From JAJRPT01 sp964465945 (GTDB taxonomy: Bacteria > Bacteroidota > Ignavibacteria > Kapaibacteriales > UBA2268), in the NCBI GenBank assembly GCA_964465945.1, contig CAYXMM010000021.1:1-35060 (forward strand): 35,060 bases of DNA, in the 5' to 3' direction. The position numbers and the translations under genes were made by a program. The first letter of the stretch is position 1. Each line of letters begins with the position of its first letter. Positions 7,901 through 16,004 of this stretch are shown one piece after another. A model generated the notes under the pieces. It was not told where the DNA came from. It saw only the letters and a list, made by a program, of their open reading frames with translations, and ran no database searches.

Positions 7901-8256
7901 CAGGCAACCCCACCTAAATCCTCCCCGGAGGGGAGGACTTTTGAATAATTTCGTCTGTAAGAGATTTTAATACAGCACACCCCGTCGGCAAGCCGACACC
8001 CCTCTAATAGAGGAGAATTTTTGAGGTTTTGCTGGTTTAGCTCAGAATGATGAACAGGCAACCCCACCTAAATCCTCCCCGGAGGGGAGGACTTTTGAAT
8101 AATTTCGTCTGTAAGAGATTTTTAATACAAAACACCCCGTCGGCAAGCCGACACCCCTCTAATAGAGGGGAATTTTGGACTTTTTGCTGGTTTAGCTCAG
8201 AATGATGAGCAGGCAACCCCACCTAAATCCTCCCCGAAGGGGAGGACTTTTGAATT
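7901..8256. repeat. Composite tandem repeat, two 154-155 bp units plus a partial third
   Basis: Units begin with CAGGCAACCCCACCTAAATC at 7901, 8055 and 8210; the third stops after about 46 bases, just short of the BNR gene's stop codon. Each full unit holds three short hairpins. Hairpin 1 is TCCTCCCC/GGGGAGGA with a 3-base loop (7919-7937). Hairpin 2 is GTCGGC/GCCGAC with AA between the arms (7984-7997). Hairpin 3 is CCCCTCT/AGAGGAG in unit 1 (7999-8015, one mismatch) and CCCCTCT/AGAGGGG in unit 2 (8154-8170, perfect). This fills the roughly 400-base stretch between two convergent genes. Short ORFs that cross it are repeat translations, not genes. Confidence 0.9.
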
Positions 8257-8261
8257 AAGTG

Positions 8262-10577
8262 CTACTCTGTTATCAATATTTTTCTTGTTCTTGTTTCGGT
8301 GCCGTGGGTTATTTTCATAAGGTAAATGCCGGGATTTTGGTTACTTGCATCCCAGATTATGTTTCCTTGCCAATTATTTTCTTTTATGACATTTATTTGT
8401 CCGTCGGTGTTTAGTTTTGTTCCTGTTAGGTCGTAAATTTCTACGTCGTCGCTCGTGAATGGCAATTCACTATCCCAATATACTTTAACTTTAACTTGAC
8501 TATTCGTCGGTTGTGGGTAGGGTGGATTTGTCCAAAGATAATTGCGGGATTCGGTGGATTCGACGCTGGTGTAGTATGATAATCGTTCAGGTTCGATTGG
8601 GATGTACATATTGAAGTTTGCCCCTGTATTTTTATAGTAAATCAAATAGTCGTCTGCCTTATTTCTAATAGGAATTAGTGTGCTTTCGATTTTAATAACT
8701 TTTTTCATTAAAATAGAATCTTCAACGCTAAATTTTACAATGTATGCATCATATAATGTATCTGTGATTTTAGTATAAACAAAATAATATTGTTCCTCAA
8801 AATATCCATCTCCAACTATTTCGCTATAAAAATCAATATTAATCAATTCATACCCAAAATTTACATTCTTATAGCTATAATCATTAGTATCAAGTTCAAA
8901 AACACCGTTAATTGTAATCAAAAAATACCTCCCATTTTTAGATTTCTTCATACTAAGAATATCGCCACTAATAGGTGGAGTTGCAACAAGTTTGAAGTTT
9001 TTGCCACCATCTGTTGACAGATGAATTTCATTGACTTCATAATTAATTTTATTCTGACCATATAACCATATTTTATCTTCGTCAAAAAAGAAAAATCCGA
9101 AATTCACATTCATATCTCTTACAAACAAAGTATCAATAGTTTCTTTTTCCATATCATAAGTCATAAATATATGTTTATATGTTGAATCTTTATATGATGG
9201 AAATTGTGCTAATATTTTATAACTTTGATCTATATAACATTTATTTTTATTAAATCCGAGAAAATTAAAATTACATTCACTTCTAAACAACTTTGGCATT
9301 GTGTCGCTAAGTGATACTATTGTCTTGCCTCCATCATAAGACTTTGCGAAAATTTTAGTAACATCTTTGGGATACATTCCAGATTCTCTCATCGAAGAAT
9401 TTAAAACATAGAATATCTCTCCATTTTTTAGTTCACAGCTACCCTCAATTGTGGAAAGATATTTTTTCTCATCTTTCTCTACGTAAAATGCATTACTATA
9501 TTTAAATGTTGCTCCTTTATTATATGAATATAATGCTCCTGCTGAGTATTGCAAGTAAATCTCCCATCTATCTGAATTAAATTTAGATACAAAAGGTCTC
9601 GTCGAAGCACTTGAAACAACTTCCCAGTTTATTAGGTCTGTTGATTTTAGTATAGTTTTAAAATCAGTTGTTAAATAGTACATATCATCTATTTTACAAA
9701 CGTCACAAGGTGCAAATGTCAAACAAGCAGGAATACCACTACCTAAAGCTGGGTCCTCATAAACTTTTACTAATGTACTACTATTTTTTTCTAAATCATA
9801 TTTATATACCTTTAGTTTTGGAAAGTCATAGTTAGGATCCCTAAATTCTTCGGTGAATGTAATTAAACTATTTTCCTCAATGATATAAGCCAAATAACTT
9901 GACATTGTGGATAAATAGGTTGTTTCCCAAGTTAAATCTGGGTTTAAAATTGCAATTGTATAGTTGTTGCTGATGCAATATTTGCCATTTCTTTTATTAA
10001 CTCTATTATATTTGAATGGGTAAGGTAGTTCCTCCCAGCTGTTGCCTTTATTACTTGATATAAATATATTAAAGCTTTTGGTGTTAATTATGATTTTACC
10101 CTCAAAAGTTGAAATCGCAACTATATTTGAAAAATCTAATTTTTTTGAACTCCAAGTAAGTCCATTGTCTGAACTAAAAAATAAACTATCAGTCTTTGAT
10201 GCGACTATTACTAAGTCATCTAAAGCAATAATACCTATTAATGTATCCGCAAGTTTTTGATATTTCCACCAATTCCCATTGTCGTCGGATGTCATAACAT
10301 TGCCGTTAAAAGTAACACCAATAACTCTTCCTTCATTTTGAATCATGTCAACAATGCTTGACTTTGTTCCTGAATAATTTTGAATCCATTCTTCACCATG
10401 ATTAATATTGCGTAGCACACCACCTTCAGTTCCATAAAATATTATATCATCATTTTCAAGTGGTAAAATTTTCAACACTCTATTTGAAACGCAGAAGAAA
10501 TTGTCTAGATTATGATCTATTACTGCAAAAATATTTTGATATGTAAAAAGGAAACTAAGTAAAATAATATTTCTCAT
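8262..10577 (-). CDS. Exported BNR/Asp-box (sortilin-like) repeat protein with T9SS sorting tail
   Basis: This 771-residue protein has a signal peptide (MRNIILLSFLFTYQNIFA) and many Asp-box turns (SxDxGxxW-like): TSDDNGNWW, SSDNGLTWS, SSNKGNSWEE, SYNKGATFK, SYDGGKTIV and STDGGKNFK. Together these indicate one or two six- to ten-bladed propellers over about 30-660. The tail VKVYWDSELPF, VEIYDLTGTKLNT, NPGIYLMKIT and final RKILITE is a T9SS sorting domain. Asp-box proteins of this kind are common exported proteins in T9SS bacteria, and their ligands are mostly unknown. The start has a clear AAGGAG site 6 bases before the ATG. It lies 52 bases downstream of the broken cysteine-rich gene. Confidence 0.85.
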   Translation of the reverse strand: MRNIILLSFLFTYQNIFAVIDHNLDNFFCVSNRVLKILPLENDDIIFYGTEGGVLRNINHGEEWIQNYSGTKSSIVDMIQNEGRVIGVTFNGNVMTSDDNGNWWKYQKLADTLIGIIALDDLVIVASKTDSLFFSSDNGLTWSSKKLDFSNIVAISTFEGKIIINTKSFNIFISSNKGNSWEELPYPFKYNRVNKRNGKYCISNNYTIAILNPDLTWETTYLSTMSSYLAYIIEENSLITFTEEFRDPNYDFPKLKVYKYDLEKNSSTLVKVYEDPALGSGIPACLTFAPCDVCKIDDMYYLTTDFKTILKSTDLINWEVVSSASTRPFVSKFNSDRWEIYLQYSAGALYSYNKGATFKYSNAFYVEKDEKKYLSTIEGSCELKNGEIFYVLNSSMRESGMYPKDVTKIFAKSYDGGKTIVSLSDTMPKLFRSECNFNFLGFNKNKCYIDQSYKILAQFPSYKDSTYKHIFMTYDMEKETIDTLFVRDMNVNFGFFFFDEDKIWLYGQNKINYEVNEIHLSTDGGKNFKLVATPPISGDILSMKKSKNGRYFLITINGVFELDTNDYSYKNVNFGYELINIDFYSEIVGDGYFEEQYYFVYTKITDTLYDAYIVKFSVEDSILMKKVIKIESTLIPIRNKADDYLIYYKNTGANFNMYIPIEPERLSYYTSVESTESRNYLWTNPPYPQPTNSQVKVKVYWDSELPFTSDDVEIYDLTGTKLNTDGQINVIKENNWQGNIIWDASNQNPGIYLMKITHGTETRTRKILITE

Positions 10578-10607
10578 TTTTTCTCCTTATTTTTAGTTGT
10601 AAATATA

Positions 10608-10624
10608 GGAGGCGTAGTGCCTCC
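10608..10624 (-). promoter_or_regulatory. GC-rich hairpin ahead of the BNR gene
   Basis: GGAGGC and GCCTCC form a perfect 6-bp stem around a 5-base loop. It sits between the last stop of the broken cysteine-rich gene and the ribosome binding site of the BNR gene. It may be a processing or terminator structure, but it lacks a good T-run on the minus strand. Confidence 0.35.
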
Positions 10625-10629
10625 CGTGA

Positions 10630-11228
10630 TCAAAAGCAAATTTCAAAACATTCACTTGGTAATGAAGGTCCTATAATAATAATTTCATCTTCGCAAATAC
10701 CAGAAACCTTAAAAGGAGGTCCAACTGGTGTAACAGTATAATTGGGGTTATCAAAACAAATTTCCTATTCTTGGTAACATTGACCAGGTAATTGTCCACA
10801 AGGAATTAAAGGCGTCGTACCCGTAATTTCATCTGGAACTCCAAATTTAGCACAAGTTGGAAAATATGTCTCCACAATATTTCTATTGGACAGGGACCAA
10901 TTGGAAGCCCCATAGCGGTAGCACATTTTACAGATCCATCTTTTACCATAGCTTTTTTAACCTCAAATAGCAAACTTGTAGTAATATTTAGTCCGTTACA
11001 ATACGGTATAGGAAATAAGATGCTACATAATTCTATACGCGGATGTCCAGTTGGGGAGCAAAATAAGCAATAGTTAATAGTAATACTACAAGAAGTTCCT
11101 GATATTCCCATTATAACAGATTCGCTTGTGCTTGGTGAAGGGCAAGTAGGACACTGCCCTTTACTCTCAACATTTGTAACTAATAATGTTGAAACAAATA
11201 TTAAAATTGAAAAAATTATTTTTTTCAT
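10630..11228 (-). pseudogene. Broken gene for a cysteine-rich exported protein
   Basis: The first 140-codon reading frame (to 10806) has a signal peptide (MKKIIFSILIFVSTLLVTNVESKG) and a Cys-rich body (QCPTCPSPS, SCSITINYCLFC, CSILFPIPYCNG). Its last 28 residues look wrong (LWRHIFQLVLNLEFQMKLRV). In another frame the Cys-rich character continues from about 10875: IVETYFPTCAKFGVPDE, then PLIPCGQLPGQCYQE, a TAG at 10765-10767, then EICFDNPNYTVTP and SECFEICF ending at the TGA at 10630-10632. At least one frameshift (near 10870-10895) and one nonsense codon therefore break an original of about 199 codons. A sequencing error could explain one lesion but not easily both. The full-length family looks like the small Cys-rich exported proteins seen in T9SS bacteria; that is recollection, not a search. 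Confidence 0.65.
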
Positions 11229-11268
11229 AGAAATTCCTATTTTTAATTAAACAAAATCTTTTTTTTTG

Positions 11269-11286
11269 TTCATAACAAGTTATGAA
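11269..11286. repeat. Inverted repeat TTCATAAC/GTTATGAA
   Basis: It has perfect 8-bp arms and a 2-base centre, and lies 41 bases upstream of the start codon of the broken cysteine-rich gene. It has the form of a dimeric regulator site, but no regulator is linked to it. Confidence 0.4.
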
Positions 11287-11460
11287 CTAACGAGCGGATT
11301 GCGTTTAGTTAGTTGCCGTTCCGCCTAAACTTTTGTTTAACTAAATTATAAAGTTTAAACTCCTGTAATTTGTTTTGCTTAGAACATTTAATTTGTAAAT
11401 TATTTTTAATTTCATAGTAGAGAGAATTTGCGATTTCGGATTGTTGTATAAAACAAGCGC

Positions 11461-11478
11461 ATATATATATATATATAT
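11461..11478. repeat. (AT)9 dinucleotide tract
   Basis: There are nine AT units in a row in the gene-free region, 233 bases upstream of the broken gene's start. Tracts of this kind change length by slippage. Confidence 0.9.
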
Positions 11479-11769
11479 GGACTTAGAGCGATATGATTGA
11501 TTTTATTTTGCAATTATTTTTCTTTGTTCCTTTGCTTATTACAAATATATAAAATGTTTTTTATTTTTTGTAATGTAATTTATTACAATTAACTTTTTAG
11601 AGGTGATTTTGTTATAGGTGGGGAGGAATTATTTTAATATTACAAAAATTACTTTCCAAAACTACTTTTTATTAATAGATTACAATTATTGATATATGTA
11701 ACAAAAAGATATAACTGCATGTTGTTATCTAATAATGATTAGGTTTAGGGGTAGAAATGACTTATAATA

Positions 11770-13437
11770 CTATTTCTTAATTAAGCAAAGTAATGTTATA
11801 TCGTCATATTGACTTGAGCTATAGGTGAAATCTTTTATTTTATATAAAATTTCTACTAATAATTTTTGTGGGTCTTTTGTGTCTAAGCAAGTTTGTATAA
11901 GGTTTTCTTCACCAAATTCTTCATTTTTTGAGTTTTGTGCTTCGGTTATTCCGTCAGTATAGAGCAAAATATAGTCTCCATTTTCAAGAGTAATTGTTTC
12001 ACTTTCATAAGGGAAACCACCTTCTAACAAGCCCAAAAATAAACCACCTTTTTCTAGTCTGATTAATTCATTTTTTTTAAAAAGTAGAGGAGGATTATGC
12101 CCTGCGTTTATATACTCAAAAGTGTTTTCTTTTATATTAAGAATGCCACCAAAAAAAGTAACGAATTTATCTTGGCTTGTGTTTGAAAATACAATATAAT
12201 TCAGATTTAAAATAATATCAAGTAGTGGTAAGTCAAGCTTTACAAGGACACGAAGTGCAGCTTGCAAATTTGCCATTATCATTGCTGCTGGCATACCTTT
12301 ACCAGAAACATCGGCTATTAATATAAAATATCGATTTTCATCAATTTTAATATGGTCATAGTAATCTCCTCCTACTTGTTTTGAAGGTAATGACTTACCA
12401 TAAATTGAATAAGAATTTAGTGTAATTGGTTCGCTTGGGAAAAGTCCTCTTTGTATATCAAGAGCAAGATTTAATTCAGACTCAAGTTGTTTTTTCTTTA
12501 CTTCTTCTTGAAACAAACGTTCATTTTCAAGAGCAGCAATAGCAGTATTTCCAATATATTCAATAAAAAGTTTGTCTTCATCGTTAAGATCTTGTTTCAA
12601 CATACTCTTACCGATTAAAATCGCACCTCTAATTTTATTTTTAAAATAAATAGGTGAAATTACATTAACTTCTAATTTATCATAAGCAAATTTAAGCAAG
12701 GTATCATCAATATCTTGGACGAGTTTTATTGAATTTAATGATAATGAGTAATTAATAACTTTTTTGTCAATGTCTTTATTTAATTTATTTTTAGCGATTG
12801 TAATTTCTTTATCATCATCAATTAAAATAAGAGCTAATTTATTGATTAAAAGATGACCCATTAAATTGTAAGAAAGTAAACTAATAATATCATCGGATTG
12901 AAAGTATGAAAAGAAAAACCTCGCATTTTGAAACAGATTTTCAAGTATAATATTTTTTCTTTCTTGCTTTTGTTTTTGTATATCTAAATCACAATAATTT
13001 TCTGCATTATGGATAGCAATAGATGCTATATTTGAAAGTAAATTTACATATTCAATTTCGCTTTCTTCTAACCTTTCCTTAGTTATACTCTTGCTTAGAG
13101 CAAAGAAATAACTTGCATCATTTGCAATTCTTAATGGAACAATATATCTATAATCACAATTTAAAAGATTCTTTTCAGAGTAATTATTAGCGTTAATTTC
13201 TTTAAAAGTGCTAATTTCAAAGTTTTCAAGAGATTTAATTTCGCATTTGCCTTTTTGAAGAATTAGCTCATAATTACTTTGGTTTTTCTTAAATATTGCT
13301 GCTCTTGTGATACCAAGTTTACCCATTATCGACAGAAGAGTTGAATTTAAAATATAGTTAATATCAACACTATCATTAAGTTTTGAGCTTAAATCTAAAA
13401 TTGAAGTTAAATTAATAGAAAAGGAATTCGGCTTCAT
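11770..13437 (-). CDS. GAF-domain PP2C/SpoIIE-type serine phosphatase
   Basis: The 555-residue cytoplasmic protein has two GAF-like segments (about 20-150 and 165-310), a short coiled linker (EEVKKKQLESELNLALDIQR, 311-330) and a SpoIIE/RsbU phosphatase domain (about 325-555). All metal-binding motifs are present: GDYYD (D358, D361), DVSGKG (376-381), AGHNPP (445-450), YTDG (D495) and the final DD (545-546). Such enzymes remove phosphate from anti-sigma-factor antagonists in partner-switching systems. No antagonist or anti-sigma kinase gene is in the window. The ATG (13435-13437) shares one base with the TAA stop of the lipoprotein gene upstream, so the pair is translationally coupled. The signal sensed by the GAF segments is unknown. 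Confidence 0.9.
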   Translation of the reverse strand: MKPNSFSINLTSILDLSSKLNDSVDINYILNSTLLSIMGKLGITRAAIFKKNQSNYELILQKGKCEIKSLENFEISTFKEINANNYSEKNLLNCDYRYIVPLRIANDASYFFALSKSITKERLEESEIEYVNLLSNIASIAIHNAENYCDLDIQKQKQERKNIILENLFQNARFFFSYFQSDDIISLLSYNLMGHLLINKLALILIDDDKEITIAKNKLNKDIDKKVINYSLSLNSIKLVQDIDDTLLKFAYDKLEVNVISPIYFKNKIRGAILIGKSMLKQDLNDEDKLFIEYIGNTAIAALENERLFQEEVKKKQLESELNLALDIQRGLFPSEPITLNSYSIYGKSLPSKQVGGDYYDHIKIDENRYFILIADVSGKGMPAAMIMANLQAALRVLVKLDLPLLDIILNLNYIVFSNTSQDKFVTFFGGILNIKENTFEYINAGHNPPLLFKKNELIRLEKGGLFLGLLEGGFPYESETITLENGDYILLYTDGITEAQNSKNEEFGEENLIQTCLDTKDPQKLLVEILYKIKDFTYSSSQYDDITLLCLIKK

Positions 13438-14492
13438 TAAATTGGAAAAATTAATTTAGTATCGTTAGAAAAAGCAAAAGACTTCTTTACTTCTCCAGTG
13501 CTTGGGTCCGCTAAAGTGTAATCTTTTAGTTGATTTCTTGCTGTTAATATTAGCAAATAATTAGAAATTGGTTCATAATAAACATTTAAAATTTCTTCTT
13601 TCCTATTAGAAATAACATTATATGTTCCATAATTTTTCAAGTCTATACGAATTAAACCAGCATTTGAACCTATCCAGCCATATTGGATATCATTATAAAC
13701 TAAAGCTACTTGATTAAATATTATTGTTTTACCCTCTTCAAACCAACTTGACTTTAACTCTGTTTTTTTAATTAACTCATAAGTTAGGGTGTTATAATAT
13801 TCCAAATAATACTTGTTATCATTGCTCGTTACAGCAATTAAAACACTTCCATCTTCATTTTGACAGAATAAATCTACTTTGCCAGTAATTGAAATTTTAT
13901 TTTCAACAAGGTTTGAACCTGTTCTTATAACATTAATACTATTATCACAACCGACAAAAAGTAAATTGCTAATTGTAAATAATTTATTTGGATTATTATC
14001 AACTGAAATTGTAGTCGCAGATATTTTTTTATTAATTCTATCGATAACAACTACTTTATTTGTTTTAGGGATAGAAGCATAAAAATTTGAAATATTCGGG
14101 AAAGATAAATCGCCTATTTCTTCATTACTTTCAAGTGTATATGATGTAATTAAATTAAAAGTTGTATTGTCATAGACATTTAATAAGTTAGCATTCTTCG
14201 ATGTAATATATAATTCATTTTGAAATTTATAAATATTATCAATATTATTTGAAAGCTGATTTGGGTTACTTGCAAAAATATTATTGTCAATTAAACTTGT
14301 TGTAAGTCGGTCAACAACTTTCACATTCATTCCATTTTCAACAACAATAAGCGATGAATTATATTTTATATTATCATCAACTCTAACATCTTGTGAGCAA
14401 GAAGCAAGAGCAAGACCAAGTATGAATATTGCAAAAATATACTTTATGTAAGGTGAGCAATTAAAACGGCTGTTTGGACTACATTCTTTCAT
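13437..14492 (-). CDS. Propeller-like lipoprotein coupled to the SpoIIE phosphatase
   Basis: The 351-residue protein has a rather long N-region, then a hydrophobic stretch ending in the lipobox LALASC with the lipidated Cys at 32 (CSQDVRVDD), so it is anchored in the envelope. The mature part is a run of about six blades with a YVTN-like feel (FYASIPKTNKVVVIDRINKK, LLFVGCDNSINVIR, YGWIGSNAGLIRIDL), consistent with a seven-bladed beta-propeller. Its stop codon overlaps the start of the phosphatase gene. A lipoprotein outside and a phosphatase inside lack any visible membrane link, so co-function is inferred only from coupling. There is no good ribosome binding site upstream of the ATG. Confidence 0.7.
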   Translation of the reverse strand: MKECSPNSRFNCSPYIKYIFAIFILGLALASCSQDVRVDDNIKYNSSLIVVENGMNVKVVDRLTTSLIDNNIFASNPNQLSNNIDNIYKFQNELYITSKNANLLNVYDNTTFNLITSYTLESNEEIGDLSFPNISNFYASIPKTNKVVVIDRINKKISATTISVDNNPNKLFTISNLLFVGCDNSINVIRTGSNLVENKISITGKVDLFCQNEDGSVLIAVTSNDNKYYLEYYNTLTYELIKKTELKSSWFEEGKTIIFNQVALVYNDIQYGWIGSNAGLIRIDLKNYGTYNVISNRKEEILNVYYEPISNYLLILTARNQLKDYTLADPSTGEVKKSFAFSNDTKLIFPI

Positions 14493-14582
14493 AATATTTT
14501 AAATGTTTTGATTAGTAATGCTAAATTAACACTATATTTTTAAAAATGTTACTTTTTAGCAAGATAAAATTGAAATAAAATG

Positions 14583-14610
14583 AAAAAAGGAAGTTTAACC
14601 TTCCTTTTTT
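14583..14610 (-). terminator. Rho-independent terminator of the ArsR/AHSA1-VOC operon
   Basis: AAAAAAGGAAG (14583-14593) and CTTCCTTTTTT (14600-14610) form a perfect 11-bp stem around TTTAAC. It lies nine bases after the stop codon of the fusion gene on the minus strand and ends in T residues. Confidence 0.8.
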
Positions 14611-14618
14611 ATTAAAAA

Positions 14619-15563
14619 TCATTTGTTCTGACAGCTTATCATCCAATTTATATTAAATTTATCCCTTAATGAACCATAATATGCCCCCCAGAACATATCC
14701 TGCATTGGCATTTCTACTTTGCCACTCTCTGATAATTTTGTGAAAAGCATATCTGCTTCTTTTTTTGTTTCTGGCTCGATACAAATATAAAAATTGTTAC
14801 CTGAAGTTAATTGAAAGCCCATTTCGGAAGGGGCATCTGAACCCATAAGAATAAACTTATTCAAAATTGGTAATCCAACATTTAAAATCATATTACCTAC
14901 TGAATCTGGTAAAGTTGGTTGTCCATCTTGTGGAGGCATATCCTTAAATCTGCTTAAAACACCAAAATATTCAGTTTGAAATACATTTTTATAAAAATCG
15001 AACGCTTCTTCGCAATTTCCTGCAAAATTTAGATAAATAGGAGTTGGAATTGCCTTTGCTCTTAATTTATTTGTTAATGCTAAGTAACTGTCTAAGTTTT
15101 CAAGAGCCATAGTTAAGCCCTCTTTCATTCCCATATTGATTATAGTTTCGAGTTGTTCAAGAGAAGGATAAGTTGTTTCTATTGTAACCAAAGTGTTTTC
15201 GCCCATCTCACTGAAAGATGTCGTCCAATTTGCACTTGGCATTTCATTATTTTCAGTTCCGTGCTCATCTGCAAAACTATCAAATCCAGAGTATGAAACA
15301 TACTTATTAATCTTTACATAATCCATTACGCAATAATGTTTTTCACCGCTTGGTCCTACCATAGCATAGAACCAGCGACCACCTTCTTTGAAATCCATAT
15401 TTATAGTTTCTGTTTTCCAAGGTTTTGGCGCCCACCATTGGTCAAGAATTTCAGGAGTTGTATATGCCTTCCACACAAGAGATACTTCCGCATTAAATTC
15501 CCTTTCAACGCGAAGTTTATTATTTTCTTTATCCACGATAAAGTTCATTTTGAGATTACTCAT
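14619..15563 (-). CDS. AHSA1/SRPBCC domain fused to a PhnB-like VOC domain
   Basis: In this 314-residue cytoplasmic protein, residues 1-160 are an AHSA1-type START/SRPBCC domain (VEREFNAEVSLVWKAYTTPE, DQWWAPKPWKTETINMDF, GGRWFYAMVGPSGEKHYCVM). Residues about 168-314 are a PhnB/VOC (glyoxalase-fold) domain (PTPIYLNFAGNCEEAFDFYK, MGSDAP, MFWGAYYGSLRDKFNINWMI). In most bacteria the two are separate genes near an ArsR regulator, and here they are one chain. The ATG directly follows the TAA of the ArsR gene with no gap, and an AAAGG site lies inside that gene's end. A ligand-binding or detoxification role is a guess from the two folds; the substrate is unknown. Confidence 0.85.
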   Translation of the reverse strand: MSNLKMNFIVDKENNKLRVEREFNAEVSLVWKAYTTPEILDQWWAPKPWKTETINMDFKEGGRWFYAMVGPSGEKHYCVMDYVKINKYVSYSGFDSFADEHGTENNEMPSANWTTSFSEMGENTLVTIETTYPSLEQLETIINMGMKEGLTMALENLDSYLALTNKLRAKAIPTPIYLNFAGNCEEAFDFYKNVFQTEYFGVLSRFKDMPPQDGQPTLPDSVGNMILNVGLPILNKFILMGSDAPSEMGFQLTSGNNFYICIEPETKKEADMLFTKLSESGKVEMPMQDMFWGAYYGSLRDKFNINWMISCQNK

Positions 15564-15884
15564 TTATTTAACCTTTTTTAAATTTAATAAAATATCGTCT
15601 AATTGACTGAATCTTGTTTCCCAGAGTTTTCTGAATTGCTCCAACCATAAATCAATTTCTTTCAATCTCTCTGGGTTTAATTGATAGTAAATTTCCCTAC
15701 CTTCTTTATAATGGGAAATAACTTCACATTCATTAAGCACTTTAATATGCTTTGAAACCGCTTGCCTACTCGTATCAAAATGAGAAGAAATAGCATTAGG
15801 AGTAAGGGCTTGACTGCTTGCTAATAGAATTAAAATAGCCCTTCTTGTAGGGTCGGCAATAGCTTGAAATAAATCTTTTGACAT
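15564..15884 (-). CDS. ArsR-family transcriptional repressor
   Basis: This 106-residue winged-helix DNA-binding protein has the order typical of SdpR-like ArsR regulators: LFQAIADPTRRAILILLA, then the recognition helix region SSHFDTSRQAVSKHIKVLNE, then the wing VISHYKEGREIYYQLNPERL. It has no Cys pair of the metal-sensing ArsR type, since its only Cys is in ECEV. It leads a two-gene operon with the AHSA1-VOC fusion. A 12+12 bp palindrome starts 12 bases before its start codon and overlaps the promoter, so autorepression is likely. The inducer is unknown. Confidence 0.92.
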   Translation of the reverse strand: MSKDLFQAIADPTRRAILILLASSQALTPNAISSHFDTSRQAVSKHIKVLNECEVISHYKEGREIYYQLNPERLKEIDLWLEQFRKLWETRFSQLDDILLNLKKVK

Positions 15885-15895
15885 AATAGTTTATC

Positions 15896-15925
15896 TTAAT
15901 TTGCAACTTTTAGGTTGCAAATTAA
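15896..15925 (-). promoter_or_regulatory. Operator palindrome of the ArsR operon
   Basis: TTAATTTGCAAC (15896-15907) and GTTGCAAATTAA (15914-15925) are perfect 12-bp arms around a 6-base centre. The site lies between the promoter and the start codon and overlaps the -7 box on the minus strand. It has the form expected of a dimeric winged-helix repressor site. Confidence 0.75.
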
Positions 15926-15948
15926 ACATAAATAATATACAATGCAAA
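15918..15948 (-). promoter_or_regulatory. Bacteroidota-type promoter of the ArsR operon
   Basis: On the minus strand TTTG (15945-15948) is followed after exactly 19 bases by TTAATTTG (15918-15925). This has one mismatch to the TTTG-N19-TAnnTTTG consensus. The -7 box is one arm of the operator palindrome, so a bound repressor would block it. Confidence 0.6.
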
Positions 15949-16004
15949 TAATTTTATTTAGAAACGATTAAATATTTAAACTAATTTAAAATATAATATA
16001 ATTA

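Larger units (their letters stand above)
11229..11769. other. 541-bp gene-free region between the SpoIIE gene and the broken gene
   Basis: No convincing ORF or RNA gene was found. The region is A/T-rich and contains an 8+8 inverted repeat (TTCATAAC AA GTTATGAA, 11269-11286), an (AT)9 tract (11461-11478), a TTGTAAT/ATTACAA inverted repeat (11568-11588) and several further TTACAA words between 11530 and 11700. It probably carries the promoter of the broken gene. Confidence 0.5.

Noticed and set aside
8035..8050. tRNA-like text GGTTTAGCTCAGAATG
   Set aside because: It looks like a D-arm, but no acceptor stem, anticodon arm or T-arm follows; it is a part of the repeat.
7831..8222. Short overlapping ORFs in the repeat region on the minus strand (product like SPLLEGCRLADGV)
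   Set aside because: They are translations of the composite repeat units, with no start signals and no gene-like composition.
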